Part shown: one piece after another, positions 47,680 to 59,213 of the stretch
How positions within the stretch are numbered: position 1 is the first letter of the stretch
Layout of the letters: each line of letters begins with the position of its first letter
From: Diphasiastrum complanatum
Taxonomy: Eukaryota > Streptophyta > Lycopodiopsida > Lycopodiales > Lycopodiaceae
Assembly: GCA_029204225.1 (NCBI GenBank)
Contig: CM055095.1
Coordinates: forward strand, 12,982,530-13,046,529
Direction: 5' to 3'
DNA: 64,000 nt
The notes under the pieces: model-generated
The model's database searches: none
What the model saw: the letters and a program-made list of their open reading frames with translations, nothing else
What the model was told of the DNA's origin: nothing
Program-made: the position numbers and the translations under genes

Positions 47680-47865
47680 TAATGGATGTAGGATTAATGG
47701 TTGTGGATTAAAGTTAATGGATGTAGGATTAATGGTTGTAGTGTTAATGCTTAGTGTTAATGGATGTAGGATTAATGGTTGTAGTGTTAATGCTTAGTGT
47801 TAATGGATGTAGGATTAGTGGTTGTAGTGTTAATGCTTAGTGTTAATGGATCTTAGTGTTAGTAT
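47680..47865. repeat. 43 bp minisatellite
   Basis: Units of GTTAATGGATGTAGGATTAA, then TGGTTGTAGTGTTAATGCTTA, start at 47713, 47756, 47799 and (partial) 47842, with looser copies before. It follows the probable 3' end of the gypsy element. One TTAGGGTTAA word at the start resembles plant telomere repeat but is not tandem. Confidence 0.9.
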
Positions 47866-49143
47866 GCACATCCTGGATTATGAAATATGCTATCGCTCTC
47901 ATGGGAACGAACCTCCGAGTGACAACTAACCTCGTCTCCTTGATGCTTGTGTGCTTGGTTCTAGGGTTGAGGATAGGATAGGAAATAGTCCACTACATCC
48001 ATGTCGTTCTAACCCAAGTGAGCCTTGTAAAACAAGGTAGGTCGCGCACTACTGTCCATACTTCTGAGCATATCCATGCTTTCCAATAGTATCTCACTAG
48101 AAGTCTAATGTGACACTTATTTGGGCGTAGTTAAGTATTAGCGTGGTTCATTGTCATGAATACGTAGGTATTAGGGCACATCCGTACCATATTAATCCAT
48201 ACAACCTATACTGCATATGTAGCGAGGGGTTTCATATCGTTATGTTTGGTTCTGAGCAAATCCATGCTATACAGAACTCTTCTATCAACCATGGTATCAG
48301 GACTTTGATACGGATAGGTATGGTTTATTGCTAATGAGGGATTTCCAATGTTTTTACCAGGTATTAGGACAGATTCATGCCATTCTAATCGTTGTGTAAA
48401 AACTTCATATCTTACGCATATCTATGCTATCTAAGAACGTTATATTGGAAGCCCTACGATTTGGTTTGGGTATGGATTATTCAAGAATGGTTAGGTTGGT
48501 ATGTAAATTGGATTAGAAGGCATCTCTTTATACTTATGTCATTATTTAAATGTTGTGAAGAGCTAAAGATATTTGAGTAAAATGGAAACAACCATCCCAT
48601 GAGTGTTCATCATGCTTGTAGTTTGTATAGAACCCAAAAATCGTAAAAAGAAGTCGTACCTGGATGATCGTAGACATGGTTTCTTGAGAGGATGCCATGT
48701 TGTTTCCACGAATAGTTTGTTTTCCTTAGACCACAACAAAAACGAATAGTCTTTATCTCGTAGCTTCATTTAAGAATCAAATAAACGCCTAAACAACTTT
48801 CGAAGAGTATTCAAGCTCGCTTGTGATAATGTGTTACAATAAGTGACATACCTTTATAGAGACTTAGTAATGCATGGTTCGAATTCGAACCCCAACGTGA
48901 GTGGTAGTAGTAGGCCGTAGTAACAAAAGATGCTACATTACCACAAAGCATAGATGATAATTTAGTGTCAAATGATAAGACTCTCTATGAAATAAGCCAA
49001 GTGCCTGAAAAGATATATAGAAGTATCATTTAAGTATCAAATCAAGTGGTGGATCATTGTCCACACAACATTAGATCCATTAAGCCTTGGTCTAAGCAAA
49101 CTTTATGTGAGGTGAAAGATGAACTTAAGAAAAGCTTTCTACT
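47866..49143. other. No recognisable gene; loose repeat words
   Basis: Non-coding. Words like (C/A)ATCCATGCTAT recur at 48070, 48257, 48366 and 48416 with variations, as if from a strongly decayed repeat. No element structure is visible. Confidence 0.3.
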
Positions 49144-49556
49144 GTCCATCACTGGACCAACATAATGTAGACTGGAAATTCTTCATTCAAAAGACATATT
49201 AGAACCTACTGTCCATCGTGGACAGGAGGTATTTCAATCAAACAATAATCAAGAAGAAAGTGAGCCTACTGTTCATCGCTGTACAACCGACACTTCCATT
49301 TGGTTTCAAACACATGTCTAACAAGCATATATGTCATCCACAAAAAGGCAACTATCCTTTGGTTTGCATCACTGCCCAATAGGCTAAAGCCATTAAACAA
49401 AAGTTGATAAAAACATTTAGTGGTCCATCGTTGCATATGAAGTAGAAATCGCTACTTTAGAAAGTAAAGGAAGTGGCGAAGGGTCCATCGCTGCCTACGA
49501 GGCAACTGGATCCATTTTTTTGAAACAAAAAAGTGATGGACTGTCCATCGCTGGAC
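49144..49556. repeat. About 60 bp-spaced palindromic repeat GTCCATCGCTGGAC
   Basis: The 14-base palindromic core GTCCA-TCGC-TGGAC or a variant starts at 49144, 49211, 49271, 49423, 49483 and 49543, with a weak copy near 49366. The last three are exactly 60 bp apart. Sequence between cores is poorly conserved, except CCTACT before several cores. Confidence 0.8.
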
Positions 49557-50426
49557 ATCGAGCCATCAAACCTATATTTCCTAATAAACTATGCTTTATA
49601 TGATGAGTGAAGTTCAAACAGATCAGAAAACATCAAGGAAGCATAAAACCAATTGCTAAAAGCAAGAAGAAAGCCTTGCAAAGGAATGAGATAACAAACT
49701 CTTACCGTATGATAGCTTCCAACAAATGGAAGAGTGGTAGGGCGCAATCACCGGAGGAGAGAGATAGTGAACTCTTCTTCACAAGATGTTGTGAGGAACA
49801 TTAGACTGCATAATTTATAGTATCATGCAATGAAGCTTCCAGGAAGGTAACAGTTTGCTTTGCAATGGGTTGCTTCAAGGTTCAATGCAACATGAATTAA
49901 ACTCAATGAGTATTGGGATTGATGGTCATTTCGACAATCTAGAAATTTAGACTTTATGGACATTAATCACCAGTGCTTTGAATAGTTGTTTTTTGTTGTC
50001 CGAAACTAGTGTCACACTGTTTCACAATTTGCAACAGTAGGCTTTATAACCAAATATTAAGAATTTGGAGCACCTACTATTAGATAGCCAAGAATCTAAT
50101 CAGGCTTTGGTGTTGTGTGATTGTTAATTTTTTTTGTTCTTTGAAAGGCTTGCAATTTTTAAGCATGATTGCACCATTGCTGCACCATTGCACACTTGTC
50201 ATGGTCTCTTTGATAGCTTTATGATTTTTGGCACTCATGATTTATTTCTCATTCAACATTAGTGCTTTAGATAGCAGTTTTATTTTTTCTAAAAAACAAC
50301 ATAACGCTCTTGGAGTTGATGTAGTAGGCTTTATACCCAAAGATTACAAACCCGATGAACTTGTTCTTTGGTGTTGCATGATAGTTGTGGATATATTTTT
50401 CCATTAAAATGCATTATGTATAGGGT
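49557..50426. other. No recognisable gene
   Basis: AT-rich. A 65-codon frame at 49607-49804 is Lys/Arg-rich and unrecognised. ACCAAATATTA/CCCAAAGATTA words follow TAGGCTTTATA twice (50039 and 50327), a short direct repeat. Confidence 0.3.
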
Positions 50427-50535
50427 AAGGCCCCCGTCCGAGGGCCTTCAGCCCTTGGAGGCGCCAGAGGGCGGCAGCCTAAGGCACCTCCCAGGCGCGG
50501 AAGGCCCCCGGGCGGGGGCCTTCCCCTGCCGTGAC
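50427..50535. other. GC-rich multi-hairpin block
   Basis: About 105 bp of very GC-rich DNA in an AT-rich region. The outer hairpins are AAGGCCC...GGGCCTT (50427-50448) and AAGGCCCCC-GGGC-GGGGGCCTT (50501-50522). The inner arms GGAGGCGCC and GGCACCTCC pair with one mismatch. It is followed by a T-rich run from about 50546. Confidence 0.75.
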
Positions 50536-52120
50536 AATCGCTGCATTTTTTTTTCTTTTTTTTTTGGCTAAAAATAATCCATGACTTACTAAAAATAGTA
50601 AGTTTATGGTTTCAGGTTTCTAAAAATACTTTCTAATAATAGTAAAAAGTACCTTACAAAGTGTAATGCACTTGTGGATGTGCCTAAAAATAGTAATGAT
50701 GCCTTACATATTTATTACTTCTCCAAATCTTGAAATGCAGGTGTGATATTGTGGCTTTTGAGGTTTCACAAAAATACACTGTAAAAAAATCAGTAGGTTG
50801 TTATGTAAATGTTGAAGGCATTGATATTTCACTTATATGATATTTCACTAACACTAGAGCAGCAAGATTGTTGATAGTTGTAGTCTTCCAAGTGATTGTT
50901 TTCAAGACTAAGTATATTTGGAGCAACATGCTATATGATCATTTTTTGTATGTACCCTAAAATCCTATACCACTGTTTCTACATCAAATCTATGTAATAT
51001 AAGATAATCAATGTTTTCCAAACAGGTCCACTTAATCAGTTCAAATTGTGATTGATTGGCTTTAGATTTGGCTGATTCTGAAGTGCCAAGAAACCTTAGC
51101 AGCTAGGTAAGTGCATGAGGCGATGATTTTTGGACTAGATGATTGTGAACTTGCGGAGCAGGCCACGTGATAATTTGTCTCATGTGTGAGAACTGTGGTA
51201 TGGGATGCATGTGTTTAGTACTGGAATCAGGCCTTAAGCTAGCCGAGGTCTTAGGCTCAAGGAGGAGCACTTGGATTGAGAGATTATTGTACGAGTGGTG
51301 AGCTTGCTAGTGACTTTCACAAAGTTTCACAAGATAGAACTCGATCCAGAATACAGGATCATGGGAATGACACGGAGAAAGGAGATGGATAGCCAAGTAA
51401 GCTTCGGATCTTGTTTGCTGGTTGCTCAAGGTGTTCTCTATACGTCTCATTCTATGGATGAGCCTGGATAACTTGTAAATATACTAAGTTCAAAGTCGAT
51501 GCGCGTCACCACATTGTGTATTTTGTGAACTTAGGTGAGGTGCTTTTGAATGGGAGGAGAGTAAGGTTGTAGGGTGAAGTGTGGAGGCCATGAACTAGGT
51601 TTGGGTCTGCAAAGGAATCAAAATTGCATTTTGACGCCTAGTTCTAAACCTGGTAAAATTTCAATATAAGCTTTTTTAAGGATAGCAAAAGGTATCTGGA
51701 GATGTAGTGGCGATCGACCTGTTGGTGTTGACTGGAGTGAGCGAGTAATTCACATATGTGAAGGTGGATGGACTTACATTTATGGTTCAATAGGTATTGC
51801 ACCAGGTAAGAGGCATCTTTGGATCTCATTCTGTACCTATAACTGACCTTTCTACAAAGCATTGACTTTCTAGATGCCTCACCTCCACAGATTGTTGCAT
51901 TGTACTTCATTGCCAAGAGAAAATAAAAACGCTTTTCAAGTTGTAGGAAGATTATGTTGTTGTTAGGAAAGCTTTGTTACGAGAATGATAATGTTACGAA
52001 AGCAATACTGCTATTGTTGCACGTAGGGTGGAGAACCCTTTTCAAAAGCTAGGTGAAAAGTGTAAGTGAAAAAACTATAGCAAAAGCTGCTGCCTTTCAC
52101 ACATTTGCTGGGTTGAGTAG
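50536..52120. other. No recognisable gene
   Basis: Non-coding. Short unrecognised frames occur on both strands. The last 40 bases join abruptly to the chaperone fragment at 52121 with no splice-site evidence. Confidence 0.3.
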
Positions 52121-52288
52121 GTGGGCCGGAAATTAGATGATCTGAAGGACAAGTTGCAACCTTTGAAAATGAGGTATAAGAAGGAAAAGCAACAGATTGA
52201 TAAAATCAAGCAATTGAACCAAATGCGAGAAGAATTGTTAGTTAATCTGGCAGAGGCAAGATGGATTCCTGAGACAAGCAGCATCTAA
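52121..52288 (+). pseudogene. ClpB/HSP101 middle-domain fragment
   Basis: A 56-codon frame ending at TAA 52286. GRKLDDLKDKLQPLKMRYKK, then QQIDKIKQLNQMREELLVNL and AEAR match the coiled-coil M-domain of plant HSP101/ClpB disaggregases (pattern ELDDLRDKLQPL...YRKEK...REEL...AERR). After AEAR the family sequence continues only if the frame is shifted (LRQAAS), so a frameshift is present. No other ClpB part (Walker motifs, N-domain) is found nearby. This is an isolated pseudogene piece, perhaps captured or retroposed, not a gene exon in use. Confidence 0.75.
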
Positions 52289-52539
52289 TGAGCGAGGGAG
52301 GGCGAGATGAGCGCAACAGCAACAACAACAACCCTCCTCTGCGGAACGAGCGATGGAGGGGGCCTCGTATCTCCCAGGTACGCACTGGTTTGGCCCAGTG
52401 GCCTCCTGTGAGCCACACGTTTTTATTTATTATTTATTTATTTATTTTATAAAAAATGGCTACCCAATGTGGCACTTGGGGTTGTGTGCTTCCAGGCCCA
52501 TCGTGAAGCGAGACAGAGAGAGCGCTTCCAAGCCCCATC

Positions 52540-52665
52540 GTGGAGAGAGAGAAAGAGAGAGAGAGAGAGAAACACACACACAAAGAAAGAGAGAGAGAGA
52601 GAGAGACACATACACACACATTCAAAGAGAGAGCTCTAAGAGAGAGAGAGAGAGAGAGATAGGGG
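52540..52665. promoter_or_regulatory. (GA)n/(CA)n-rich block upstream of biotin carboxylase
   Basis: Alternating GA and CA microsatellites about 450-570 bp before the proposed start codon. GA repeats in plant promoters and leaders are known binding sites of BBR/BPC (GAGA-binding) factors. A role here is inference from position. Confidence 0.4.
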
Positions 52666-53108
52666 AGGGAGGGAGGGGCCCACACGCGAAGCACGGCCAG
52701 CTCCATTGTGAAAGAACGGGGCGTGGACGATTTGCAGTTGCAACCTCAGTGCACTTGGGAACTTTAGAAAGAAGCGCTTCAGTCCTGGAATTCTTGACTT
52801 TTTCTTAACACTCCATGCAACCTTCTACGATCTGTCCTGTGTATTAAGGTGAATTCTTTCCAACGAGCAGAGCAAGTCTGTTTTAGCACTTTGCTTTTCT
52901 CCTGAGTTCACCTACGATCTGTCCTGGGCCTAAAAAACATGCGATCTAACCTGCCCTGCCTGTCCAGGTCCAGCGTCTGACAAAAAACAAAACTTCTGAC
53001 AGCGACTTCCAGCAATTCTGCCCTTCACCTGAGCTTAGGAAGTTCTATATCTTTTATCTTCACTTAAAATTGGCTGCAGAATCCAGATCCTCGTAACGTG
53101 GGCAACTG

Positions 53109-55851
53109 ATGGAGTGCATTATGCATGCGAGGCCGGTTCATAGACTCGTAAGTGCTGTAAACTAATTAAGACCACATTTCTGTAATATAAGATCGAGTAC
53201 AGACGCAAGGTTTAATGCTTAATTTGTTTTTGCTCTGTCGTTGGTTGTTGCGCATCTAATGTAATCCAATGTTGATCACTTCTAGCAAGTCTAGCAGTTT
53301 AATATCTGGCAAGAGCGGCGATGAGGTATTACGTACTGACTTGAGGCAGTGCTTATTTGTTTATGACAGCCTCTGGGACTTTCAACCGCAACTTCACGAA
53401 AACTGGATCCATGTCAAACAGCATACTCGTCGGGTATGGCCGGATGGGCTGCTAAATCCATGAGCATGAGCAGTGCTAGCAGTGATCTTCAACGTGGGTG
53501 TCTTGATTTGCATGTGAGGAATCTCCGAACTACGTTGGGTCAGAAACATAAATCTAGAGGAGGCCCTTTGGTTGTTTCGTGCGAATTCGAAAAGATTTTA
53601 ATAGCTAATAGAGGTGAAATCGCACTGCGTATAATACGAACAGCACACGAAATGGGTATCCCTTGTGTAGCTGTACATTCCACCATTGATCGGCAAGCTC
53701 TTCATGTCCAACTTGCTGATGAAGCAGTTTGCATTGGAGAGGCCCCCAGCAGTCAATCGTAAGTTCCCTCTTGACCTCGGCAGTCTTGCTTGAAAGATGG
53801 TGCATATTATGAAACTAAGACAATTCAAGGAAGCATTTAGTACGGTATTAACCTGATTGAAGAGTTCGGAAAATTACTGATCTGGAGTTACTAATCCCTA
53901 GTAAGACCATACATCAACTGCTGGCAAGTATACAAGCACGTTGTGTGTCTGTAAATTCAATCTTGTGATGTTTATTTATTGTGACTTTATTCCCTCCTCT
54001 AGCTAAGGTCGTAGAAGTCGACATGCACAGATATCCTCCTAGCTTTCAGATCTATGTACAAAACTTCACAATAGGTACTTTGCATCAACACCACCATGAT
54101 TTCCTGTGCCATGCCAATAATCAAATTCTCCTTGGCTATATTTATTCCAAGTCAGCTACTCATTGCTTAGGGAGTCCCTAGTTTGCAATCACCCCCAGTG
54201 CTGTTTATCCCTACTCTCACTCAACTTTCCACCGAACTGAAACAAGACTAGTAAGAGAGATGATTTTGTTTCAAATCATGCAATTGCTTACAATACTTGT
54301 AAAACTAACGGGTGCTATGTGATACTTGTATGGCAGATATTTGAATATCCCTAACATTGTCTCCGCAGCAATCAGTCACAGATGTACTATGTTGCATCCT
54401 GGCTATGGATTCCTTGCAGAAAATGCTACGTTTGTAGACATCTGTAAAGACCATGGCCTCAATTTCATTGGTCCCAATGTAAGTGGTGTTAACTTTTTCT
54501 TTAGAAAGAAAGGTCTGTATGCAGTAAAATAGTTCTTTCTGTTGATTGTAAGGTTTTCTTTGAAAGTATGCCTTTCAACAGGCAAGCTCTTTCTCTTTGG
54601 CTCTGTTGTTGTACCTGGTGCCAAACCTATTCATTTTGATTAAGTATACCGTGATGTCCAAGTCCCATTTGCATAAAACAGGATTCGAATCAGGTACTGT
54701 GAATGATGTGCAGGCATTGCCTGTTTTCAACAGTTTCATAAGTTTGCTTGCACTCATAAGTTGTAGGAATTTTCTGCGTGCTCTTTGGTAGCTCAAATTC
54801 TCCTTAATCTACTTGAAAAATTTGAAATTGTCAATGCCTTCAATGGTAATCAAGCCCCCGCGTGAACCCAGCTGATAATTATCGTTTTCTTTTACATGGT
54901 CATCTCATGCTTTGAAACTTTAGTCCTTGTTATTTTACAAACAAGGGTAGCTGTAGGACTGTTTGGGATACAATATGATTTTGTGAAAATTTATACCTAT
55001 TGGTTCTTTGAAATTGATAACTTCTATACATAAAGCTTGAAACTGAATAGTGTTCATGTTTTATTCACTTGAATGCTATTGTTTTTACATCAATTCAGCC
55101 AGATAGCATTCGTACTATGGGTGACAAAGCTACAGCACGTGATACAATGAAAAAGGCTGGAGTTCCCACTGTACCAGGAAGCGATGGGCTCGTTGAGGTG
55201 ATTAAATAGAGAAGATTCAACATGAATGTCTTTCATTTGCTCATCCATATACGAAGCTCCATCTTTTTTTGATTCTTTATACTTGCCGAAAAGTAACCAA
55301 AGTTAGCATTTTCTACTAATCACTTTTTGGTTATTGTCGTTAGCAACTATGGATTGAAGACATGCCATAGCTCCTTGGTGTGGCCTTACATGTAGACCTA
55401 GTCATGGTCTTTACGAAAAGGCTAAACAGTTTATCGTTCCACAATCACTAGGCAATAACTAATGTGTAACAAGCACTGCCAAAACATTACAATTTGTTTC
55501 TGTTTGTTTATCTGGGACATTGTCGAGCCCTGATGTTTTTTTTGCACTGTAGACGACAGAAGAAGCTGTAAGGCTTGCTCATGAAATTGGTTTTCCAGTC
55601 ATGATAAAGGTACTTTCAACTGTCAAGCATGCCATGCCCATCGTATGCTTTAGGCAGGTTTTGAGATTGTTGTTAGTTTTTGGGCTAAGATGTAAGTGTA
55701 GTTACTATGAAAGCTTGGCATGGTTCTTGAGCTTTGGTATGTCGGTTTACTCAGTGTTGAACTTCTTTTGATTCTGCAGGCAACAGCAGGTGGTGGTGGC
55801 CGTGGCATGCGACTTGCAAAAGAGCCATCAGAATTTGTCAAACTTTTACAG
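53109..55851 (+). CDS. CAC2: Plastid biotin carboxylase, N-terminal half (six exons)
   Basis: Biotin carboxylase subunit of the heteromeric acetyl-CoA carboxylase; it carboxylates biotin on BCCP with ATP and bicarbonate in the plastid stroma, the first step of fatty acid synthesis. Proposed coding exons: 53109-53147, 53370-53758, 54337-54478, 55099-55197, 55553-55609, 55780-55851. All junctions keep the frame, giving about 266 residues. The first 95 or so are Ser/Thr/Arg-rich and look like a transit peptide ending near VVSC. Then [48 protein letters not shown] and the ATP-grasp glycine loop [11 protein letters not shown]. Donors are GT except the last (CAG/GCATGT, a GC donor). Plant orthologues are about 530 residues; the rest was not found before 64000. 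An alternative start is Met at 53436. Confidence 0.88.
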
Positions 55852-57697
55852 GCATGTTGCTAACTTTTGTATCTAAAGGTCTGTGCACAGAGATAATAGA
55901 GGAGTCTTTATCCCAATAAGTTATCATCATCAGGCCTTTTCGGCGTATTTTATAGCAAAGGCAAAATGCTATTTGATATACACTTCGTATATATGTGAGA
56001 GTTGTTTATTTTTCTTCAAGTTTAGGTTGACCGCATGTTAAGTGAATTATCCCAATTGTATATCTCAGCACCATGTAGCATCATTCAGGTTTGAAGGACA
56101 GTGGAGAGCAGAGAGCAACCTGTGACAAATAAAGTAGCTCGTACATTTTTGGTTCACACACTGGAGATCATAATCAGGCAAGAGTCGATCCAAGCAAGGA
56201 TTGATTCGTCTAATGCTAAGCGTAGAAATTCTCTGGTGACTGGAGACACTGACATCCTGGTCCTGGCTGATCGATGGACATCCCATTTTTTAATGCATTG
56301 ATCACCAGAAAAACCTAACCATATTGGTGAAGTTATGACGTGGCTAGGGGAATGACGAATTGTGAAGATTGACCAAACAATGTTGAAAGGAAAAATAAGG
56401 CTTTCTTATAGGACCAAAGTTTCCTAGGTAGTCCAGTCGACATAGAAACAAATAGAAGCAAGTCCATGTCCTTGTGCGAGTGTTGGATGCAAGAGTCATG
56501 GCCTTCGTAATGTAGCTGGAGAAAAGTACGCAACATCATATGCCATGACCCTCAACAATATAGAATCAAATCATCTCTCAAACATTCAAATCATGACATG
56601 AGTCAAGACATTTTGTAATGTATAAAGGTATTTCTGTTTGATGCTGGTTTGCTTCAGCTGCCAATACCAATTCTGTTGCTTTGTGAGCCACTGACAATGA
56701 ATCATTGCATTCTTTAGATCCTGCTTAAGATTCTCACTTGGGAAGTTGAATATAACTTGTGTAGGCTATTTGCCATGTGTGTGCTCCACCAAATTTGAGC
56801 TATAGAATCAATATGTATGATACTTAATTGTATCTTTTATGCTTCAGTTTTGCAAAAAAAATTAAAGTATGCTTTATTCTGGGACACCATCGTTCAACTT
56901 ACTGTAGTGACTGGTCAGATGAGCCTGAATAGATAGTCAACTGGACTTCAAAGAAATCCTTAACAAAGAACAATCTTACTGTTGGACGGGGCTTTGAAGT
57001 TCTTACACATGTCATTAGAGGAAGCTGAGTGGGTGCCTGGAAACTGGTTTCAAATTTTTGGAAGTGGATATTAAGTTACCTTCCAGGTTAAATTCCATGA
57101 CTATCTTTCTCCAGTGCACTATGTTTTGTTCTCTAAGGCTTGTTATTTTACATCCTGCTTTTGAACCTTCTCGAAACTATTGAGAAGATCTTGATGTAAT
57201 TTTCAGCATCAATCTATTCTTTACCTTAATGCTATGCAGGGATCTTATCTTAAAATCAACAAGGAGTGTTCAAAGAAATGAATCTGAGATATGCTTTGTT
57301 CTGTCATTATGGCTGGAACTTTTTTAGAAAGCAAGCTCTTATCAAGACATTTAGTTCCTTCATCTCCCTCTGTGAAATCCTTACATTTGGTAGTCCACAT
57401 CATGCTCCAATTTATTTTGGAGCTCGACATATTTCCCTCGTGCAGGGTTTGAGTTGTGGTTACTTTCTACAAGAAAGGGAGATACATCTCTCAAGTGTGT
57501 ATTGATTACAAGTGAACGTATAAATGTCTCCAGTACAATTGACGAAGGTAAATATGTGAAAATACATGAAATCTGCATAGGCTAAATCTAACAAAGGTGA
57601 GGGATTTATCTTCGAAGATTACTTTGATGAGTAAGCTTTATTTAGAGCTAAGACTTTACCTTGTCCTTTCTGACTCTTTTTAAAGTTTTTTTTTTTT
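55852..57697. other. Last visible intron or 3' flank of biotin carboxylase
   Basis: Searched in all frames for the next expected exon (QAKSEA.. through the ERDCS region); not found. If the GC donor were not used, translation would stop three codons later (TAA at 55861). The region has no recognisable element until the gypsy relic at 57698. Confidence 0.45.
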
Positions 57698-58660
57698 GTG
57701 TCTTTGAACTCTAAAATGACAACTTTTGAGGAAAATCTTGTTTCCCCAAGAAGAGGCATAGATGAGCTCGAAGAGGAAGCTATACATTTTCAGAGAGGAA
57801 AAAGTGAAATGGAGATAGAGTGGGAGTACGAGATGTTTAATACTGAAGAATTCGTATCTAAAGAACAATACGAACAAATGCAATCGGAAGTAGAAAGTTT
57901 CAGGCAAATCTTAGCCAGTATGCAATTGCAAGAAGATAAGTCGTTTGCCAACATTAAAAACTTGTTTTCCAATCTAGTTTAAGATACTACAGTTGCACAT
58001 ACTCCTCCAGTTTCAGTACCTAGTACCTCCCACTTCCCTGTATCTCCTGCAATTACTACTAATTCAAGAGATACCAGACCTAACCCTAGCATTTCTAAGG
58101 GCTAAAACCACCAAGGTTTAATGGGGAAGAAAATGATAGAATTATTGATATTCTCCAAATTGCTAGAAACCTAGTACCTAGTCATCATAGGTATGTCGTT
58201 TCTTTGGCTAAGGCTGATGTTTTGTTAACTGAATTTAATTATATTTTTCCTACTTATGTGTAGATTACAGAGCTTTAAACAAAGTCACAATTAAGAATAA
58301 ATACCCTATGCCTAGGGTAGACGAGCTGTTTGATCAACTTGACGAGGCTAGATATTTCAGTAAAATGGATTTGAGGATGGGATATCATCAAGTTTGTATC
58401 AAAGCAGAAGATGTTATCAGCTTGAGCTTAGGGATCGGAAAGCTCGATGGGCTGAATTAATGCAAGAATTTGACTTGTCTATCAGATACAGATGAGAAAA
58501 ATTCAACACAGTCGTAGATGCTCTTAGCATAATGCCAATGGTAAATGAATTAAGCTTTACCTAGATCTGCAATGAGTTATTTGAGTCCTTGAGGGGGAAA
58601 TGTAAAAGCGATGCGCATTTTTCCATAGTTTGGAAAACAATCCAAGACATAGATGTATAG
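57698..58660 (+). pseudogene. Ty3/gypsy relic: gag piece, RT piece, RNase H piece
   Basis: The ATG at 57698 starts MTTFEENLVSPRRGIDELEE, an acidic coiled-coil gag start of 94 codons. KPPRFNGEEND (about 58107) is a gag capsid start. It runs directly into [20 protein letters not shown] and [20 protein letters not shown] of the reverse transcriptase, then [19 protein letters not shown] and VVDALSIMP of RNase H. Each join skips hundreds of residues, so the copy is reduced by internal deletions. Confidence 0.82.
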
Positions 58661-59213
58661 ATTTTTGAACCAGTTCCTAGGGTGGAAAGGATTCATCCAA
58701 GCATACGACTTTCGTTGGGGCTAGTGTTGCACACAAGCTCACAAAACCCTAAGTAAATGGACAGAATTACCCATCAAATTCGTCAATTTATTAATCTCAA
58801 GCAAGTGCACATAGATCAACAAGCAAACATGAGAGCTCTATTGCAAGTCTTCTCCCAACCATCTCCATGCTTGCCACTTGGCAGTACCCTGATACATAGG
58901 CAAGCTAGTGGGTGGACTATCTTCACTGATACATTGGACCAAGTGTACCAATGAGCATATGAGATGTCCTGTTGACCCATCTGACAAATGTCACTCATGC
59001 ATTGGAGCAAGTGTCCCAATGAGCATATGACACGTGTCACGTTGATCGGTCAACCCTCCCTACTTTTTAGGAGGTCAGTCCAGTAAACTCTCCTAGGACA
59101 ATATCCCCTTGGTATATCGGAATTAGTCACTATAACTGATAGTTTACATTGCAAGTTACAATTGTCTCCAAAGGCCGGTGACTTAGCCATTTACAATTTA
59201 ATAATTACAATTT
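58661..59213. other. Spacer with 68 bp direct repeat and small hairpins
   Basis: The block CATTGGACCAAGTGTACCAATG (its outer six bases are complementary) plus AGCATATGA at about 58931 recurs 68 bp later as CATTGGAGCAAGTGTCCCAATG. It could be the end of an unclassified LTR. No gene. Confidence 0.5.

Larger units (their letters stand above)
43990..47700 (+). mobile_element. Ty3/gypsy element lacking reverse transcriptase
   Basis: Plus-strand gag, nucleocapsid and integrase with no reverse transcriptase or RNase H between 46430 and 46510. A 33 bp word ending AAAATATTCGACCTGAT occurs at about 44175-44208 and again at 47640-47672, which may mark the two LTRs. The LTR borders are not otherwise resolved. 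Confidence 0.7.

Noticed and set aside
47680..47700. Interstitial telomere repeat (TTAGGGTTAA)
   Set aside because: Only one such word occurs; the array unit is 43 bp and not telomeric.
49144..49556. CRISPR-like regular repeat
   Set aside because: The window is eukaryotic, the core is 14 bp, spacers are related to each other and no cas-like gene exists.
52353..52808. 151-codon plus-strand frame over the GA/CA block
   Set aside because: Its length comes from Arg-Glu and Thr-His microsatellite translation; no domain, and it lies in the upstream region of a real gene.
56101..56301. Next exon of biotin carboxylase
   Set aside because: The 66-codon frame shows none of the expected sequence (no QAKSEA, no ERDCS) and no fitting acceptor phase.
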